A DNA stretch of 51,475 nucleotides from Sedimentisphaerales bacterium (GCA_016934515.1 JAFGSR010000227.1:1-51475), one strand, 5' to 3'; positions 16,716 through 26,300 are shown, counted from the stretch's first letter. The notes: generated by a model from the sequence alone, not told the origin. Numbers and translations are program-made.

Positions 16716-17606
16716 TTGAAAAAACGGTATCTCTTTTTGTCGGCGATGCTTATGGGGCAATTGGTCCTGATGGGCTGCGCTGTAGATTTGCCGGTGATTC
16801 GCCTGGCGGGGATTGGCAGGTCCATTAAGATGCCGGATGGTTATGAGGGCGGATTTGTGGTGGGTGAAGTGGTGTGGGATGAGCCGGGGCGGAAGCAATA
16901 TGCGGAATATGTGAAGAATTATCTTGTTGAACAGTTGAGCGAGAGAGTTGCGAAGCAGGATTCGCGGGGGTTGGCAACGGAGAATGTTGAGCCGACGGAA
17001 GGTAGCGTGTTGATTGACGGTGAGGTGGGGATGCGAATCGGGGTGGCGGCTGAGGATTCCAGTGTAATTACAGTGGTTGTGGAAGTTTCATTTTTTTTGC
17101 GACGGGGAGTTGTTGGGCGGGATGAAGCGGGAGGGCTGATGAAAGGGAGAGGGGCGAAGTTTTATTCGGTTTCACTGGTTGAGGAGCAGGTGCGGCTGGT
17201 TGATGAGGCGGGGATACGTCGCGTGTTGCGGGGGAGTGTGGATGAGTTTTTGAGCAGATTGTTTGCATCGGAGAGGTTGGTGGAATGTCGGTTGATGGAA
17301 TGTGGAGGCGGGAACTGTCGGCGGGGTAACGAAGCGGCGCGAAGAGGTGATTACGCGGCGGCTTTGGAATGGTTTGGCAGGGCGGCGGATGGGCGGCTGG
17401 GTGATGAGGGGGCTTTGTATAATGCGGCGGTGATGTGTGAGGCGTCGGGAAAGTATCGGTTGGCAGAGCAATATTACAAAAGAGCACTACGGTTGAAAGG
17501 TCGGCAGGAATATGTGACGGGTTTGGAGCGGGTTCGTGAATTTCTGAGTCGAGAGCGTTTGGGTAGTGGATATTCGGTTGATGACTGTCTGGCGGGGGTG
17601 AAGTAG
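16716..17606 (+). CDS. Lipoprotein with C-terminal TPR-like repeat
   Basis: TTG start, MKKRYLFLSAMLMGQLVLMGC lipobox; C-terminal AARRGDYAAALEWFGRAADGR / KYRLAEQYYKRALRLKGRQEYVTG. Confidence 0.7.
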   Translation: MKKRYLFLSAMLMGQLVLMGCAVDLPVIRLAGIGRSIKMPDGYEGGFVVGEVVWDEPGRKQYAEYVKNYLVEQLSERVAKQDSRGLATENVEPTEGSVLIDGEVGMRIGVAAEDSSVITVVVEVSFFLRRGVVGRDEAGGLMKGRGAKFYSVSLVEEQVRLVDEAGIRRVLRGSVDEFLSRLFASERLVECRLMECGGGNCRRGNEAARRGDYAAALEWFGRAADGRLGDEGALYNAAVMCEASGKYRLAEQYYKRALRLKGRQEYVTGLERVREFLSRERLGSGYSVDDCLAGVK

Positions 17607-17609
17607 TTT

Positions 17610-18608
17610 ATGCAGGTTTATCGGTGTTTATCCTTGAATGATTATCCCCGGTCGGAGGGGGGATGTGTGTTGAGTGTGGGGAATTTTGACGGTGTTCATC
17701 TGGGTCATCAGGCGATTATCCGGCACGGTCGTGAGGTGGCGGATGGTGAATCGTTGCCGCTGGTGGGATTGACATTTGATCCGGCTCCGGTGCGGCTGTT
17801 GCGGCCGGACAAGGCGCCGCAGATTTTGTCGCCATTGCAGATTAAGACGCGGATGCTGGAAGAAAGCGGTTTGGATCAACTGATTATTGTGGAAACGACG
17901 GCTCAGTTTTTGTCGCTGTCGGCGGAGCAGTTTGCCGAGTTCATTCTGTTGAAACGGATAGGGGCCCGGCACGTTGTCGAGGGGCAGACGTTTGGTTTTG
18001 GCAAGCGGCGGGGCGGGACGGTGATGAATCTGCAGGAGTTGGGCAGGAAGCTTGGCTTTGAGGCGCATATGACGGAGAGTTTTCGGGTTTCGCCCGATGG
18101 TGGATCTCCGGTGGCGGTGAGCAGTACACTGATTCGTGGACAGTTGCTGGAAGGGGCTCTGGAGGAGGCACGGTGTTGCCTGGGTCGTTATTATGTACTG
18201 GGCGGCGTGGTGGTGCGAGGGCGAGGCCAGGGTCGGCGGATGGGATTTCCGACGGCCAACATGGAATTGTATCATCAGGATCAGTTGGTGCCGGGCGATG
18301 GAGTTTATGCCGGTTTTGCGCGGCTGGGTGATACATCACAGGAGGCCTGGAGGAGCAGGGAAAATTTTCCGGTGGCGATAAGCATCGGCAGTTGTGAGAC
18401 TTTCGATGAGGGCAGGTGGCAGGTGGAGGCTTATTTATTGGATAAGCCTCATGGGGCGGGTGAATTTTACGAAAAACACATAATGTTGTCTTTGGTGGAA
18501 AAGATTCGCGACCAGAAGCGGTTTGAAACACCTGAGGAATTGCGTCAGGCGATTGAGAATGATTGCCGGGATATTGAAAAAGTATTGCAAGGCAGGGAAG
18601 GTCCATGA
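17610..18608 (+). CDS. ribF: Bifunctional riboflavin kinase/FAD synthetase
   Basis: SVGNFDGVHLGHQAII, VVEGQTFGFGKRRGG, SSTLIRGQLLEG, GRGQGRRMGFPTANM, DGVYAGFA. Confidence 0.95.
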   Translation: MQVYRCLSLNDYPRSEGGCVLSVGNFDGVHLGHQAIIRHGREVADGESLPLVGLTFDPAPVRLLRPDKAPQILSPLQIKTRMLEESGLDQLIIVETTAQFLSLSAEQFAEFILLKRIGARHVVEGQTFGFGKRRGGTVMNLQELGRKLGFEAHMTESFRVSPDGGSPVAVSSTLIRGQLLEGALEEARCCLGRYYVLGGVVVRGRGQGRRMGFPTANMELYHQDQLVPGDGVYAGFARLGDTSQEAWRSRENFPVAISIGSCETFDEGRWQVEAYLLDKPHGAGEFYEKHIMLSLVEKIRDQKRFETPEELRQAIENDCRDIEKVLQGREGP

Positions 18609-19621
18609 AGGTGAAATACGAAGAAGCTTTGAAAATGATTGCGTTGTCACGGAAAATTCTGTTGACGACGCACACGCGGCCGGATGGAGATGCGGTGGGC
18701 ACTCTGGCGGCGATGAAATTGTTGATTGAGCAGGCGAAGCTGCGTGAACAGCGTAGTTGCAAAGTGGAAATGTTGTTTCTGGGCAAGATACCGGAGAATT
18801 ATGAGTTTTTGCTGGATGAGGAGCCTTGGCGGGAGAAGGGGGATGTGAGTCTGGAGGATCTGGATACGAAGCGGCTGGACAGTTTTGATTTGATAATTGT
18901 GGCGGATACGAGTTCGGCGAAGCAATTGCCGGGTTTGTTTGATTATTTTCGCGGTCGAAAGGGGCCGGTGTTGGTGATTGACCATCATCTGGACGGTGAT
19001 GAATTTGGTGATTTTCGGCTGGTGGACACTTCGGCGGCGGCGGCGGGGGAGATTGTGTTCAATCTGAGCAGATTTGCGGGTTGGTCTTTGGATGAGAAGT
19101 CGGCGACGGCGTTGTTCGCGGCGATCAGTACGGATTGCGGTTGGTTTCAATATGATAACACATCGACGGATACCTTTCGAATTGCGAGTGAGTTGGTAGC
19201 AAAAGGTGTCCGGCCCCGGAAGCTTTACCAGAAGTTGTACCAGAATTTTCCTCCGGAGCGGTTGAAGCTTTTGGCGCAGGTGCTGAATACGCTGGAGATG
19301 TATTGTGATAATCGGCTGGCGGTGCTGCATATCAGCAATGAAATGCTGGCGGCGAGTGGAGCGCATCGGACGTTGATTGAAAACATGGTCAACGAGTCTC
19401 AGCAGATTGGGTCGGTGGAGGTTTCGATTTTGCTGGTGGAGCAGGAGAACGGTTCGACGCGGGTGAGTTTTCGCGGTCGAGGTGAGCTGGATGTTAACAC
19501 AATAGCACGTCAGTATGGCGGCGGGGGGCACGCCAAGGCGGCAGGGGCGACGGTGGAAGCTGGGCCGGACAAGGCCAAGGCAGACATTATCGCGACGATT
19601 TCAAAAGCGATTGCTGAATAA
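18605..19621 (+). CDS. DHH-family phosphoesterase (NrnA-like oligoribonuclease/pAp phosphatase)
   Basis: THTRPDGDAVGTL, VIDHHLDGDEFGDF, AAISTDCGWFQYDNT, GGGGHAKAAGATV; overlaps ribF by 4 bp. Confidence 0.9.
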   Translation: MKVKYEEALKMIALSRKILLTTHTRPDGDAVGTLAAMKLLIEQAKLREQRSCKVEMLFLGKIPENYEFLLDEEPWREKGDVSLEDLDTKRLDSFDLIIVADTSSAKQLPGLFDYFRGRKGPVLVIDHHLDGDEFGDFRLVDTSAAAAGEIVFNLSRFAGWSLDEKSATALFAAISTDCGWFQYDNTSTDTFRIASELVAKGVRPRKLYQKLYQNFPPERLKLLAQVLNTLEMYCDNRLAVLHISNEMLAASGAHRTLIENMVNESQQIGSVEVSILLVEQENGSTRVSFRGRGELDVNTIARQYGGGGHAKAAGATVEAGPDKAKADIIATISKAIAE

Positions 19622-19656
19622 TTAGGTTAGTTTGCTGGAGATTCAATGAAGCAAGG

Positions 19657-20337
19657 TTATTTTGTTTTTTCTCGAATTTGTTTAATCAAGTCAATCGTTT
19701 CTGCGATTTTTTTGGTGATGCCGGCGTAGTCCTTGGCGGCGAGGAGTTCCTTTGAAATTAATTTGGATCCCATGCCTGCGCAGGCGATGCCGGCCTCGAA
19801 CCACTGGGTGAGATTTTCGCGGTTAGGTGAAACGCCGCCGGTGGGCATGATTTCTGTCCAGGGGCACGGTCCTTTGAGAGCTTTGACGAAGCCGGGTCCG
19901 CCGACTTCGGCGGCGGGGAAGAGCTTGACGATTTCGGCGCCCAGCTTGTGAGCGTTGTGGATTTCGGTTACGCTGCCGCAACCGGGGATATAGGGAATTT
20001 TTCTGCTGTTGCATAAGAAGGCGGTTTGTTCGTCGAGCAGGGGGCTAACTACAAAATCCACTCCGGCACCGATGAACAGGGCAGCGGTAGGGGCATCGCA
20101 AATAGAGCCGGCGCCGAGAATTATGTCAGGTCTTTCCCGGTCGCGGAACTCAGCGAGCCGGGTGAAGACATTTAATGCCCGGTCGCCGCGGTTGGTAAAT
20201 TCGACTACCTTGGCGCCGCCGTCGGCGCAGGCACAGATGACATTTTTGGCTAGGTCAAAATCGGCATGGTAAAATACCGGTACCATCCCAATCTGCTTCA
20301 TTGCGGTTAGTACGGTTAGTCGGTTGTGCTTGGCCAT
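19657..20337 (-). CDS. KDPG/KHG aldolase family (bifunctional 2-keto-4-hydroxyglutarate / 2-dehydro-3-deoxyphosphogluconate aldolase)
   Basis: VPVFYHADFDLA, KVVEFTNRGDRAL, IILGAGSICDAPTAALFIGAGVDFVVSPLLD, IPYIPGCGSVTEI, KLFPAAEVGGPGFVKALKGPCPWTEIMPTGGVS. Confidence 0.9.
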   Translation of the reverse strand: MAKHNRLTVLTAMKQIGMVPVFYHADFDLAKNVICACADGGAKVVEFTNRGDRALNVFTRLAEFRDRERPDIILGAGSICDAPTAALFIGAGVDFVVSPLLDEQTAFLCNSRKIPYIPGCGSVTEIHNAHKLGAEIVKLFPAAEVGGPGFVKALKGPCPWTEIMPTGGVSPNRENLTQWFEAGIACAGMGSKLISKELLAAKDYAGITKKIAETIDLIKQIREKTK

Positions 20338-20358
20338 TTATGCTGATTCCTTTCGATT

Positions 20359-22389
20359 TTAATAAATTTTATTTTTGCGATAATCCGACCAGGCCGACTC
20401 GAAGGCTTTTCGCTCGGTGGGTGCGGATCGGACCGGGGAGACTTTGTGAGTGAATAAATCCGGGGAATTCTCATCGTATTGCAGAGTGAGGATTGATTCG
20501 CGCAGCTTTTGGTTTTCCGGTTTGAAGCGCAGGGGCTGGTTTGTGGAAGGGTCTTTGATGTCGGGGTGGATTTCTATGCCGTTGCGGTCTAATACGAGGT
20601 GTGAGCCTCTGGAGCCTTCGTCCATTTTCAGCAGTTCGGTGATGGCTTTTAGGTAGGCGATGCTGGTCAGGGCGAGATGTTCAGCCTGGAGTGCTTTTAC
20701 TATGTCCCTGGGTTTTTTGAGTTTGAAGCCATTATGATGGATACTTTTGCGCAGTTCCAGGGCATTGACGAGGGCTTTTTGGGTTGATTCGGTTTCCCTG
20801 ATATGTCCGCCGGAGACGGTCATGCGGAGTTGGATTTGTTTAATGGTGTCATCAGCGGTTAAAGGGGATTGTTTGTTGTTGAGGTTGTCGAGTTGGTTAA
20901 TGAGTTGTTCGAGTTGTTTGGATATGTCGATCCCGGAGACGGGGCTGTTTTTGTTGAAATAGGCGTTGACGATGAATTCAGCAGCTCTTTGGGCGCCGAC
21001 TTGTCCGGCGTTTAGAGCTGAGCCGCCCGGTCTTTTGACGCCATGGGTTCCGGCCATTTCACCGATAACGAAGGTGTGCGGGAGGTTTGATTCCCACCAC
21101 TTATTAACCGCGAAACCGCCATTGTTGTGTTGAGCGCAGACGGCGATTTCCAGGGGTTCTTTATGCAAATCGATGTTGTGTTCCCGGTAGATTTCGATGG
21201 CCGGCGGATTCATGTGTTCGAGTCGCTCAATGGGCAGTTTCTGCATTGCACCGGCGGCTTTGAGGTAGCTGAGGGCCTCTGGTTCGAGGTCCTCGATGCG
21301 AAAATCAGTCATTTTGTCGTTGCCGAGGGGATTATGCAAAAAGTCCATGAATACCCGTCGGCCTTTGCTGGTTTCGTTGAATACCAGGATGTCGATGAGC
21401 GAAGATTGCAGGTTCTCGATTCTCTGGGGGTCGAAAGGCCATTGGTACCCCTTCAGAAAGATATTGGTAGCCAATTTGCTCATGGTGGGAAAGAAGTCAT
21501 TCAGAAAATCTTTAGGTTTGTTACCTTTTGAGTCGGTGCTGAATATACGCGGGATGGCCTGCATGTAGGTTCCCGATACATTCCAGCGAAATTTGGTGCT
21601 GGCCAAGCCGAATTGCGATTCGGTGAGGTTTTCGGCGGCAAGGCCGGCTTTGAATGCGAGGCCATGAATGCCGGTTTGGCCCAAGGGATATACACTGGTT
21701 TTGTACAAGGCGCCCGGGCCGCCGCCGGCCAGGACGAGATTGTCGCAATAGAAGACGTTCAGGCCGTAATCCGAAGCGTTGATTTGTTTTTTGTTGAGAG
21801 TTACCACGGCAGCAATTCTTTTATCCGGGCCGCTGCCGTGAGTGACCAGCTCGGTAAGCTCCTGATGGTCGAAAATTTTGATTTTGTTTCGTCGGACAAT
21901 TTTTTCCAGGTGTTTACTCATAAACCTGCTGGTTTTTGGCCCTGCCGAGGTGGCGCGTTCGTAAGGGTCATGGTCGGTTTTATAGCCGATGTAGGTTCCC
22001 ATGTGGTCGTGGGGGAACGGGACGCCGGTTTCGATGAGATTGTAAAAACCTCTGAGTGAACCAATCGCTTCGGCGAGAGCTAGATCGCCGTGACAGCAGC
22101 CTGCGGCGGTGAGGCTTTGGGCAAAGCTTTCGGCGCTATCGGGGACGTCCGGGCTGGTACCCATTTTGTAATAGGTCTGTTTATCCGAGCCACTCATCCG
22201 GGAAGCACCCAGGGGCAAGCCTGCTGTTACAACGGCAATTTGCTTTTGGGGCGAATCAAAGCCGCGGGCCTGCATATATTCATAGAGTTTTTTGGCGCAG
22301 TTCATGCCTGCTGCACCGGAACCGACAATAACCGTGCTGAAATGATGTTCGGTTACATTTTGTCCTGCGATGTATCGTGTTTTGTTCAT
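20359..22389 (-). CDS. FAD-binding succinate dehydrogenase/fumarate reductase flavoprotein-like oxidoreductase
   Basis: STVIVGSGAAGMNCAKKLYEYM dinucleotide-binding motif, LVLAGGGPGALYKTSVYPLGQTGIHGLAFKAGLAAENLTESQFGLAST, GGFAVNKWWESNLPHTFVIGEMAGTHGVKRPGGSALNAGQVGAQRAAEFI. Confidence 0.85.
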   Translation of the reverse strand: MNKTRYIAGQNVTEHHFSTVIVGSGAAGMNCAKKLYEYMQARGFDSPQKQIAVVTAGLPLGASRMSGSDKQTYYKMGTSPDVPDSAESFAQSLTAAGCCHGDLALAEAIGSLRGFYNLIETGVPFPHDHMGTYIGYKTDHDPYERATSAGPKTSRFMSKHLEKIVRRNKIKIFDHQELTELVTHGSGPDKRIAAVVTLNKKQINASDYGLNVFYCDNLVLAGGGPGALYKTSVYPLGQTGIHGLAFKAGLAAENLTESQFGLASTKFRWNVSGTYMQAIPRIFSTDSKGNKPKDFLNDFFPTMSKLATNIFLKGYQWPFDPQRIENLQSSLIDILVFNETSKGRRVFMDFLHNPLGNDKMTDFRIEDLEPEALSYLKAAGAMQKLPIERLEHMNPPAIEIYREHNIDLHKEPLEIAVCAQHNNGGFAVNKWWESNLPHTFVIGEMAGTHGVKRPGGSALNAGQVGAQRAAEFIVNAYFNKNSPVSGIDISKQLEQLINQLDNLNNKQSPLTADDTIKQIQLRMTVSGGHIRETESTQKALVNALELRKSIHHNGFKLKKPRDIVKALQAEHLALTSIAYLKAITELLKMDEGSRGSHLVLDRNGIEIHPDIKDPSTNQPLRFKPENQKLRESILTLQYDENSPDLFTHKVSPVRSAPTERKAFESAWSDYRKNKIY

Positions 22390-22391
22390 GT

Positions 22392-23189
22392 TTAAAGCCT
22401 TTGTAGATGGAAACCGCCGTCGACGTTAATTACCTGGCCCGTGGAAAAGTCCATTCTGCCCTGGGCAACAGCGCCTACGGCACGGGCAACGTCTTCCGGC
22501 TGACCCCATCGTTTGATTGGTGTTAAGCCTTGCGAGATGAGTTTGTCGTATTTATCCTTAACCGTGCTGGTCATGTCTGTCATGATTATACCGGGGCGAA
22601 TCTCGAAAACGCCGATCTCATACTCAGCCAGCCGGTCGGCGTAAAGTTTGGTCATCATGCTAAGGCCCGCTTTGCTGAGGCAATATTCGCCTCGTGCAGG
22701 ACTTGAGGTATAGGCAGAAATGCTGGATGTGCTGCAAATCCGAAAGGACCTTTCAGGATTTACCTTTTTTTGTTCGATCATCCAGTTGGCTACCAATTGC
22801 GTTAAAAAGTAAGGTCCTTTGAGGTTGATGTTCATCACCCGGTCATAGCTTTGCTCGGTTGCTTCAAGGAGGTCTGTGCGTTTTGAGGGAGCGACCCCGG
22901 CGTTGTTGACCAGCATATCGCATCGGCCAAAATGCTCACGGGTGAAATCGACAAGTTTTTGTCGGTGTTGGGCGTTGCTGATGTCTCCACGGAGAATTTG
23001 ACATTTGGCCGGGGTTGCTTGAATCATTTCCTGAGCTTGCTGGGCAGTTGAGTCGTCGGGTTCACCGGCGGCGTTAAAATCCCAGTAATTTATCATGATG
23101 TCGAAATCCAACTGGGCAAGTTCCAGAGCTATAGCTCTGCCGATTCCCCGACTTGCGCCGGTTACCAGGGCTAATGGTTTGCTGGTCAT
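22392..23189 (-). CDS. Short-chain dehydrogenase/reductase (SDR)
   Basis: LVTGASRGIGRAIA, NNAG, S..Y..SKAGL (YCLSKAGLSMMTKLYADRLAEY), VINVDGGFHL. Confidence 0.93.
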   Translation of the reverse strand: MTSKPLALVTGASRGIGRAIALELAQLDFDIMINYWDFNAAGEPDDSTAQQAQEMIQATPAKCQILRGDISNAQHRQKLVDFTREHFGRCDMLVNNAGVAPSKRTDLLEATEQSYDRVMNINLKGPYFLTQLVANWMIEQKKVNPERSFRICSTSSISAYTSSPARGEYCLSKAGLSMMTKLYADRLAEYEIGVFEIRPGIIMTDMTSTVKDKYDKLISQGLTPIKRWGQPEDVARAVGAVAQGRMDFSTGQVINVDGGFHLQRL

Positions 23190-23202
23190 TTTTAAACCTT
23201 TC

Positions 23203-24585
23203 TTATGTTACTTTACCGCCGGTTATGGCGTCGTAGAATTTACGATCTCTGATCACGCAGCCAGTCATGTGGTTGTCGCGCATCAGTTGGGTGCAGCCAC
23301 TGCATGCGATACAAACCTTTTTTGCATCGAGCGTGCCAGTGTTTAGTATGTCCCGGGCGAAGTCAGGATAGGCAAAAGCCAATCTGCCGGCGCCAAAGAG
23401 TTTTGCTTTACCTTTGATTTTGGCGGCGGCGGCGATATTGGGCATCAGATGTTTGAGCCAGGAATAGCCGGTCCCTACGAATGCGATTTCGGGGAACTCC
23501 TTCTGCATTTGGCCGCAAAGATTGATTAATCTTTCAACGCCTTTTAAGGGGTGCTCCGGCTCGGTATAGGCATTTTTGGCAGGCTGGTTGAAAGGGCGGT
23601 TGACGTGAGGATTATAATATGGATTACCAATGGTAAAATTGATAAGCCTTACCCCACGTTGAGACAATAACTTTACCAGTTTTTTTGGTTCGTCGAGGTT
23701 GCACCGGGTGTAATCCTGTTCGTCCACGCCCCAGCCGAAAGGATAGGGGAGGGCATCATAAAAGCCTAATCTGGTGCAGATTTCAATTTTGTCACCAAGT
23801 TCGGACTTTATTTTGTCGATTACTTCCAGCAAAAAGCGGGTTCGGTTTTCAAAATTGCCGCCATATTTGCCCGGTCTGTTTCTGCTCGACAGTAATTCAT
23901 TTATCAGATAACCATGACAGGATTTGATGTCTATCGCGTCGAATCCGGCTTGATATGCTAAATTTGCGGCTTTGACATAAGCGTCCTGAAGATTATCGAG
24001 ATATTCATCGGTTACTACCGAACTGTCATCAACCTTACTCGTTCGGGTGGCAGTCGGTTCGGGTTCGGGTAACAGCGGATCTCGGTACGGGTCCCTTTGA
24101 GGTATCAGCGGCTTGGAAGTTCCATCGGGTTTGCTGTACCTTCCCGAATGAGTAAGTTGCAGGGCTATAATCGGCTGGTGGTCAGTTGCAATACTCTGGG
24201 CGGCGTGGTGACGCATCATTGAGACCATGTCAGCAAAAGCACCTTTATTATTGTCGTTGAGCCACAGTTGTCTGGGGTTGGCTCTGCCTTCATGGACGAC
24301 GGCGGTTGCTTCGGCCCAGATGAGGCCGGCTCCTCCGGCGGCGAAACGCTGGTAACGTCGAAGCGTAAGTTTTCCCGGATTACCCTGACGGTCCCCGTCA
24401 CAACCTTCCATCGGATGAACCACCAGTGAATTGGGGATGACCAGATCGTTAACCATAACCGGCTCCGCCAGTGAAGAAGTGTCCTCTACAGCATCAATTT
24501 CACAGCCAATCTCGGCACACATGGCGTTGAAATCAGAGATGCTGCCCAAGCTGAATTTCCACGGTTTGTTTTTTTTGTCACTCAT
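23203..24585 (-). CDS. NADH:flavin oxidoreductase, Old Yellow Enzyme family, with C-terminal Cys motif
   Basis: VVHPMEGCDGD, ALQLTHSGRYSKPDG, AGFDAIDIKSCHGYLINELLSSRNRPGKYGGNFENRTRFLLEVI, GAGRLAFAYPDFARD, CIACSGCTQLMRDNHMTGC. The ORF track extends to 24732 but Met 24585 (MSDKKNKPW) is the likely start. Confidence 0.9.
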   Translation of the reverse strand: MSDKKNKPWKFSLGSISDFNAMCAEIGCEIDAVEDTSSLAEPVMVNDLVIPNSLVVHPMEGCDGDRQGNPGKLTLRRYQRFAAGGAGLIWAEATAVVHEGRANPRQLWLNDNNKGAFADMVSMMRHHAAQSIATDHQPIIALQLTHSGRYSKPDGTSKPLIPQRDPYRDPLLPEPEPTATRTSKVDDSSVVTDEYLDNLQDAYVKAANLAYQAGFDAIDIKSCHGYLINELLSSRNRPGKYGGNFENRTRFLLEVIDKIKSELGDKIEICTRLGFYDALPYPFGWGVDEQDYTRCNLDEPKKLVKLLSQRGVRLINFTIGNPYYNPHVNRPFNQPAKNAYTEPEHPLKGVERLINLCGQMQKEFPEIAFVGTGYSWLKHLMPNIAAAAKIKGKAKLFGAGRLAFAYPDFARDILNTGTLDAKKVCIACSGCTQLMRDNHMTGCVIRDRKFYDAITGGKVT

Positions 24586-24812
24586 AATCAGCAAATTTCC
24601 TGGTGGTTCCGAAAAGGTTGTGCTGATGGACATTATACAAACAATATTAATCCCTTCAAGCCGCGTTTTTGTCTGGGCGATGCCAGATAAATCGGGATTT
24701 GTCCCCTGTCGAGCACGAAATATTGGATTCATGTAGGGTGGAAAATCTAATTTGGCGAACCTATAATTAGCATGAACGGTTATAATGGGAACTCCAATCC
24801 AGGAGGTTTGTC

Positions 24813-26300
24813 ATGATGAGAACAGTTAGTTTCAAATCAATGATATCGGCGTTTTCGGTAATTTTTATAATTACAATGGTTGCAGGGTGTTCCGAGGCGG
24901 CGGTTAATCCAAAAGAAGCCGGGGAAGTGACCGAAGATGGATATTATCTGGTGGAGGATTTTTCCTCGAACGAAACAAAACCTCCTGAAACCAGCTGGGA
25001 GTTTATCAGTGACCAGGTGATGGGCGGCGTTTCAACCGGTAAAATCGAGTTTGGTAAATGGGACAATCGTACTTGTCTGCACATGACTGGGGAGGTATCA
25101 CTGGAAAATAACGGTGGATTTATTCAGGCCCGAAAAGATCTCCGAACCAAGGGCGTTTATTTTAACGCTAAAGAGTTTGCCGGAATAAGCCTGCGGGTCA
25201 AAGGCGCCGGGCAAACTTACGCGGTTCATCTGCGGACCCAAAACAGTTGGCTACCCTGGCAGTTCTATCAAGCCGATTTTCAGACCGATGGTTCCTGGCA
25301 GCAAATTACGATTCCATTTGAAAAGTTTGTGGCTAATTCTTTGAAAAAGCCACTTGATACCGCTAAAATAAAGAGCATCGCCATCGTAGCCATTAAGAAA
25401 AAGTTTAAGGCGGATATTTTGGTTGACAGGATTTTATTTTATACCAAGCAAGCCATGTACAATAAACTGACTAAAGAAGAAGAGCAGGTAATTGTTCATA
25501 AAGGTACGGAAAGGCCTTTTACCGGCGAGTATAACGACCATAATGCAAAGGGAGTTTACACCTGCAAACGCTGTGGTGCCAAACTGTTTGAGTCGTCATC
25601 CAAGTTCAAATCTGAATGCGGATGGCCCAGTTTCGACGATCAGATTGAAGGGGCGGTAGAGCAAAAGCCCGATGCTGACGGAGTTCGCACGGAAATACTT
25701 TGTGCCAATTGTGGCGGTCACCTGGGGCACATCTTTTTGGGGGAAAGATTAACCCCCCAAAACGCTCGCTACTGTGTGAACTCGATTTCCATGAATTTTA
25801 CTTCAGCAGACAAGCTGAAAAACCAGAGAGCGATTTTTGCATCCGGATGCTTTTGGGGAACGGAGTATTACCTCCAGCGGGTCCCGGGCGTCATTTCAAC
25901 TACCGTTGGCTACATCGGCGGGCATGTTGACAGCCCCACTTATAAGCAGGTTTGCACCGGCAAAACCGGACACGCCGAAGCTGTGGAAGTGATTTTTGAT
26001 CCTGCCAAGACGGATTACGAAAAAATTGCCAAACTGTTTTTCGAAACCCATGATTTCACTCAGCTCAACCGTCAGGGACCGGACATTGGCGAACAGTATC
26101 GTTCCGAGATTTTTTACATGGACGAGGACCAGAAAAAAATCGCTTTAAGATTGATTGACACTCTCAAACAAAAGGGTTTCAACGTTAAAACCGCAATCAG
26201 CCCCGCCGGCAAATTTTGGCCCGCGGAAGATTACCATCAGGACTATTACAACAACAATGGCAAGTTACCTTATTGCCATGTCCGCAAAGAAATTTTTTAG
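24813..26300 (+). CDS. Lipoprotein with CIA30-like domain fused to MsrB and MsrA methionine sulfoxide reductase domains
   Basis: Lipobox-like MVAGCSE; CIA30 region (WEFISDQVMGGVSTGKIEF...VSLENNGGFIQARKDL...GISLRVKGAGQTYAVHLR); MsrB (CKRCGAKLFESSSKFKSECGWPSFDDQI...CANCGGHLGHIF...RYCVNSISMNF); MsrA (GCFWGTEYYLQRVPGVISTTVGYIGG...GHAEAVEVIFDP). Confidence 0.92.
   Translation: MMRTVSFKSMISAFSVIFIITMVAGCSEAAVNPKEAGEVTEDGYYLVEDFSSNETKPPETSWEFISDQVMGGVSTGKIEFGKWDNRTCLHMTGEVSLENNGGFIQARKDLRTKGVYFNAKEFAGISLRVKGAGQTYAVHLRTQNSWLPWQFYQADFQTDGSWQQITIPFEKFVANSLKKPLDTAKIKSIAIVAIKKKFKADILVDRILFYTKQAMYNKLTKEEEQVIVHKGTERPFTGEYNDHNAKGVYTCKRCGAKLFESSSKFKSECGWPSFDDQIEGAVEQKPDADGVRTEILCANCGGHLGHIFLGERLTPQNARYCVNSISMNFTSADKLKNQRAIFASGCFWGTEYYLQRVPGVISTTVGYIGGHVDSPTYKQVCTGKTGHAEAVEVIFDPAKTDYEKIAKLFFETHDFTQLNRQGPDIGEQYRSEIFYMDEDQKKIALRLIDTLKQKGFNVKTAISPAGKFWPAEDYHQDYYNNNGKLPYCHVRKEIF

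Noticed and set aside
17941-18786. 281-aa minus-strand ORF antisense to ribF
   Set aside because: Antisense to a conserved gene; no recognisable motifs.
18647-19531. 294-aa minus-strand ORF antisense to the NrnA-like gene
   Set aside because: Arg/His/Gln-rich low-complexity translation typical of an antisense frame of a GC-rich gene; the plus strand has clear DHH motifs.
24737-24800. TATAAT sequences upstream of the CIA30-Msr gene as a promoter
   Set aside because: Two TATAAT hexamers but no -35 at proper spacing; not called.
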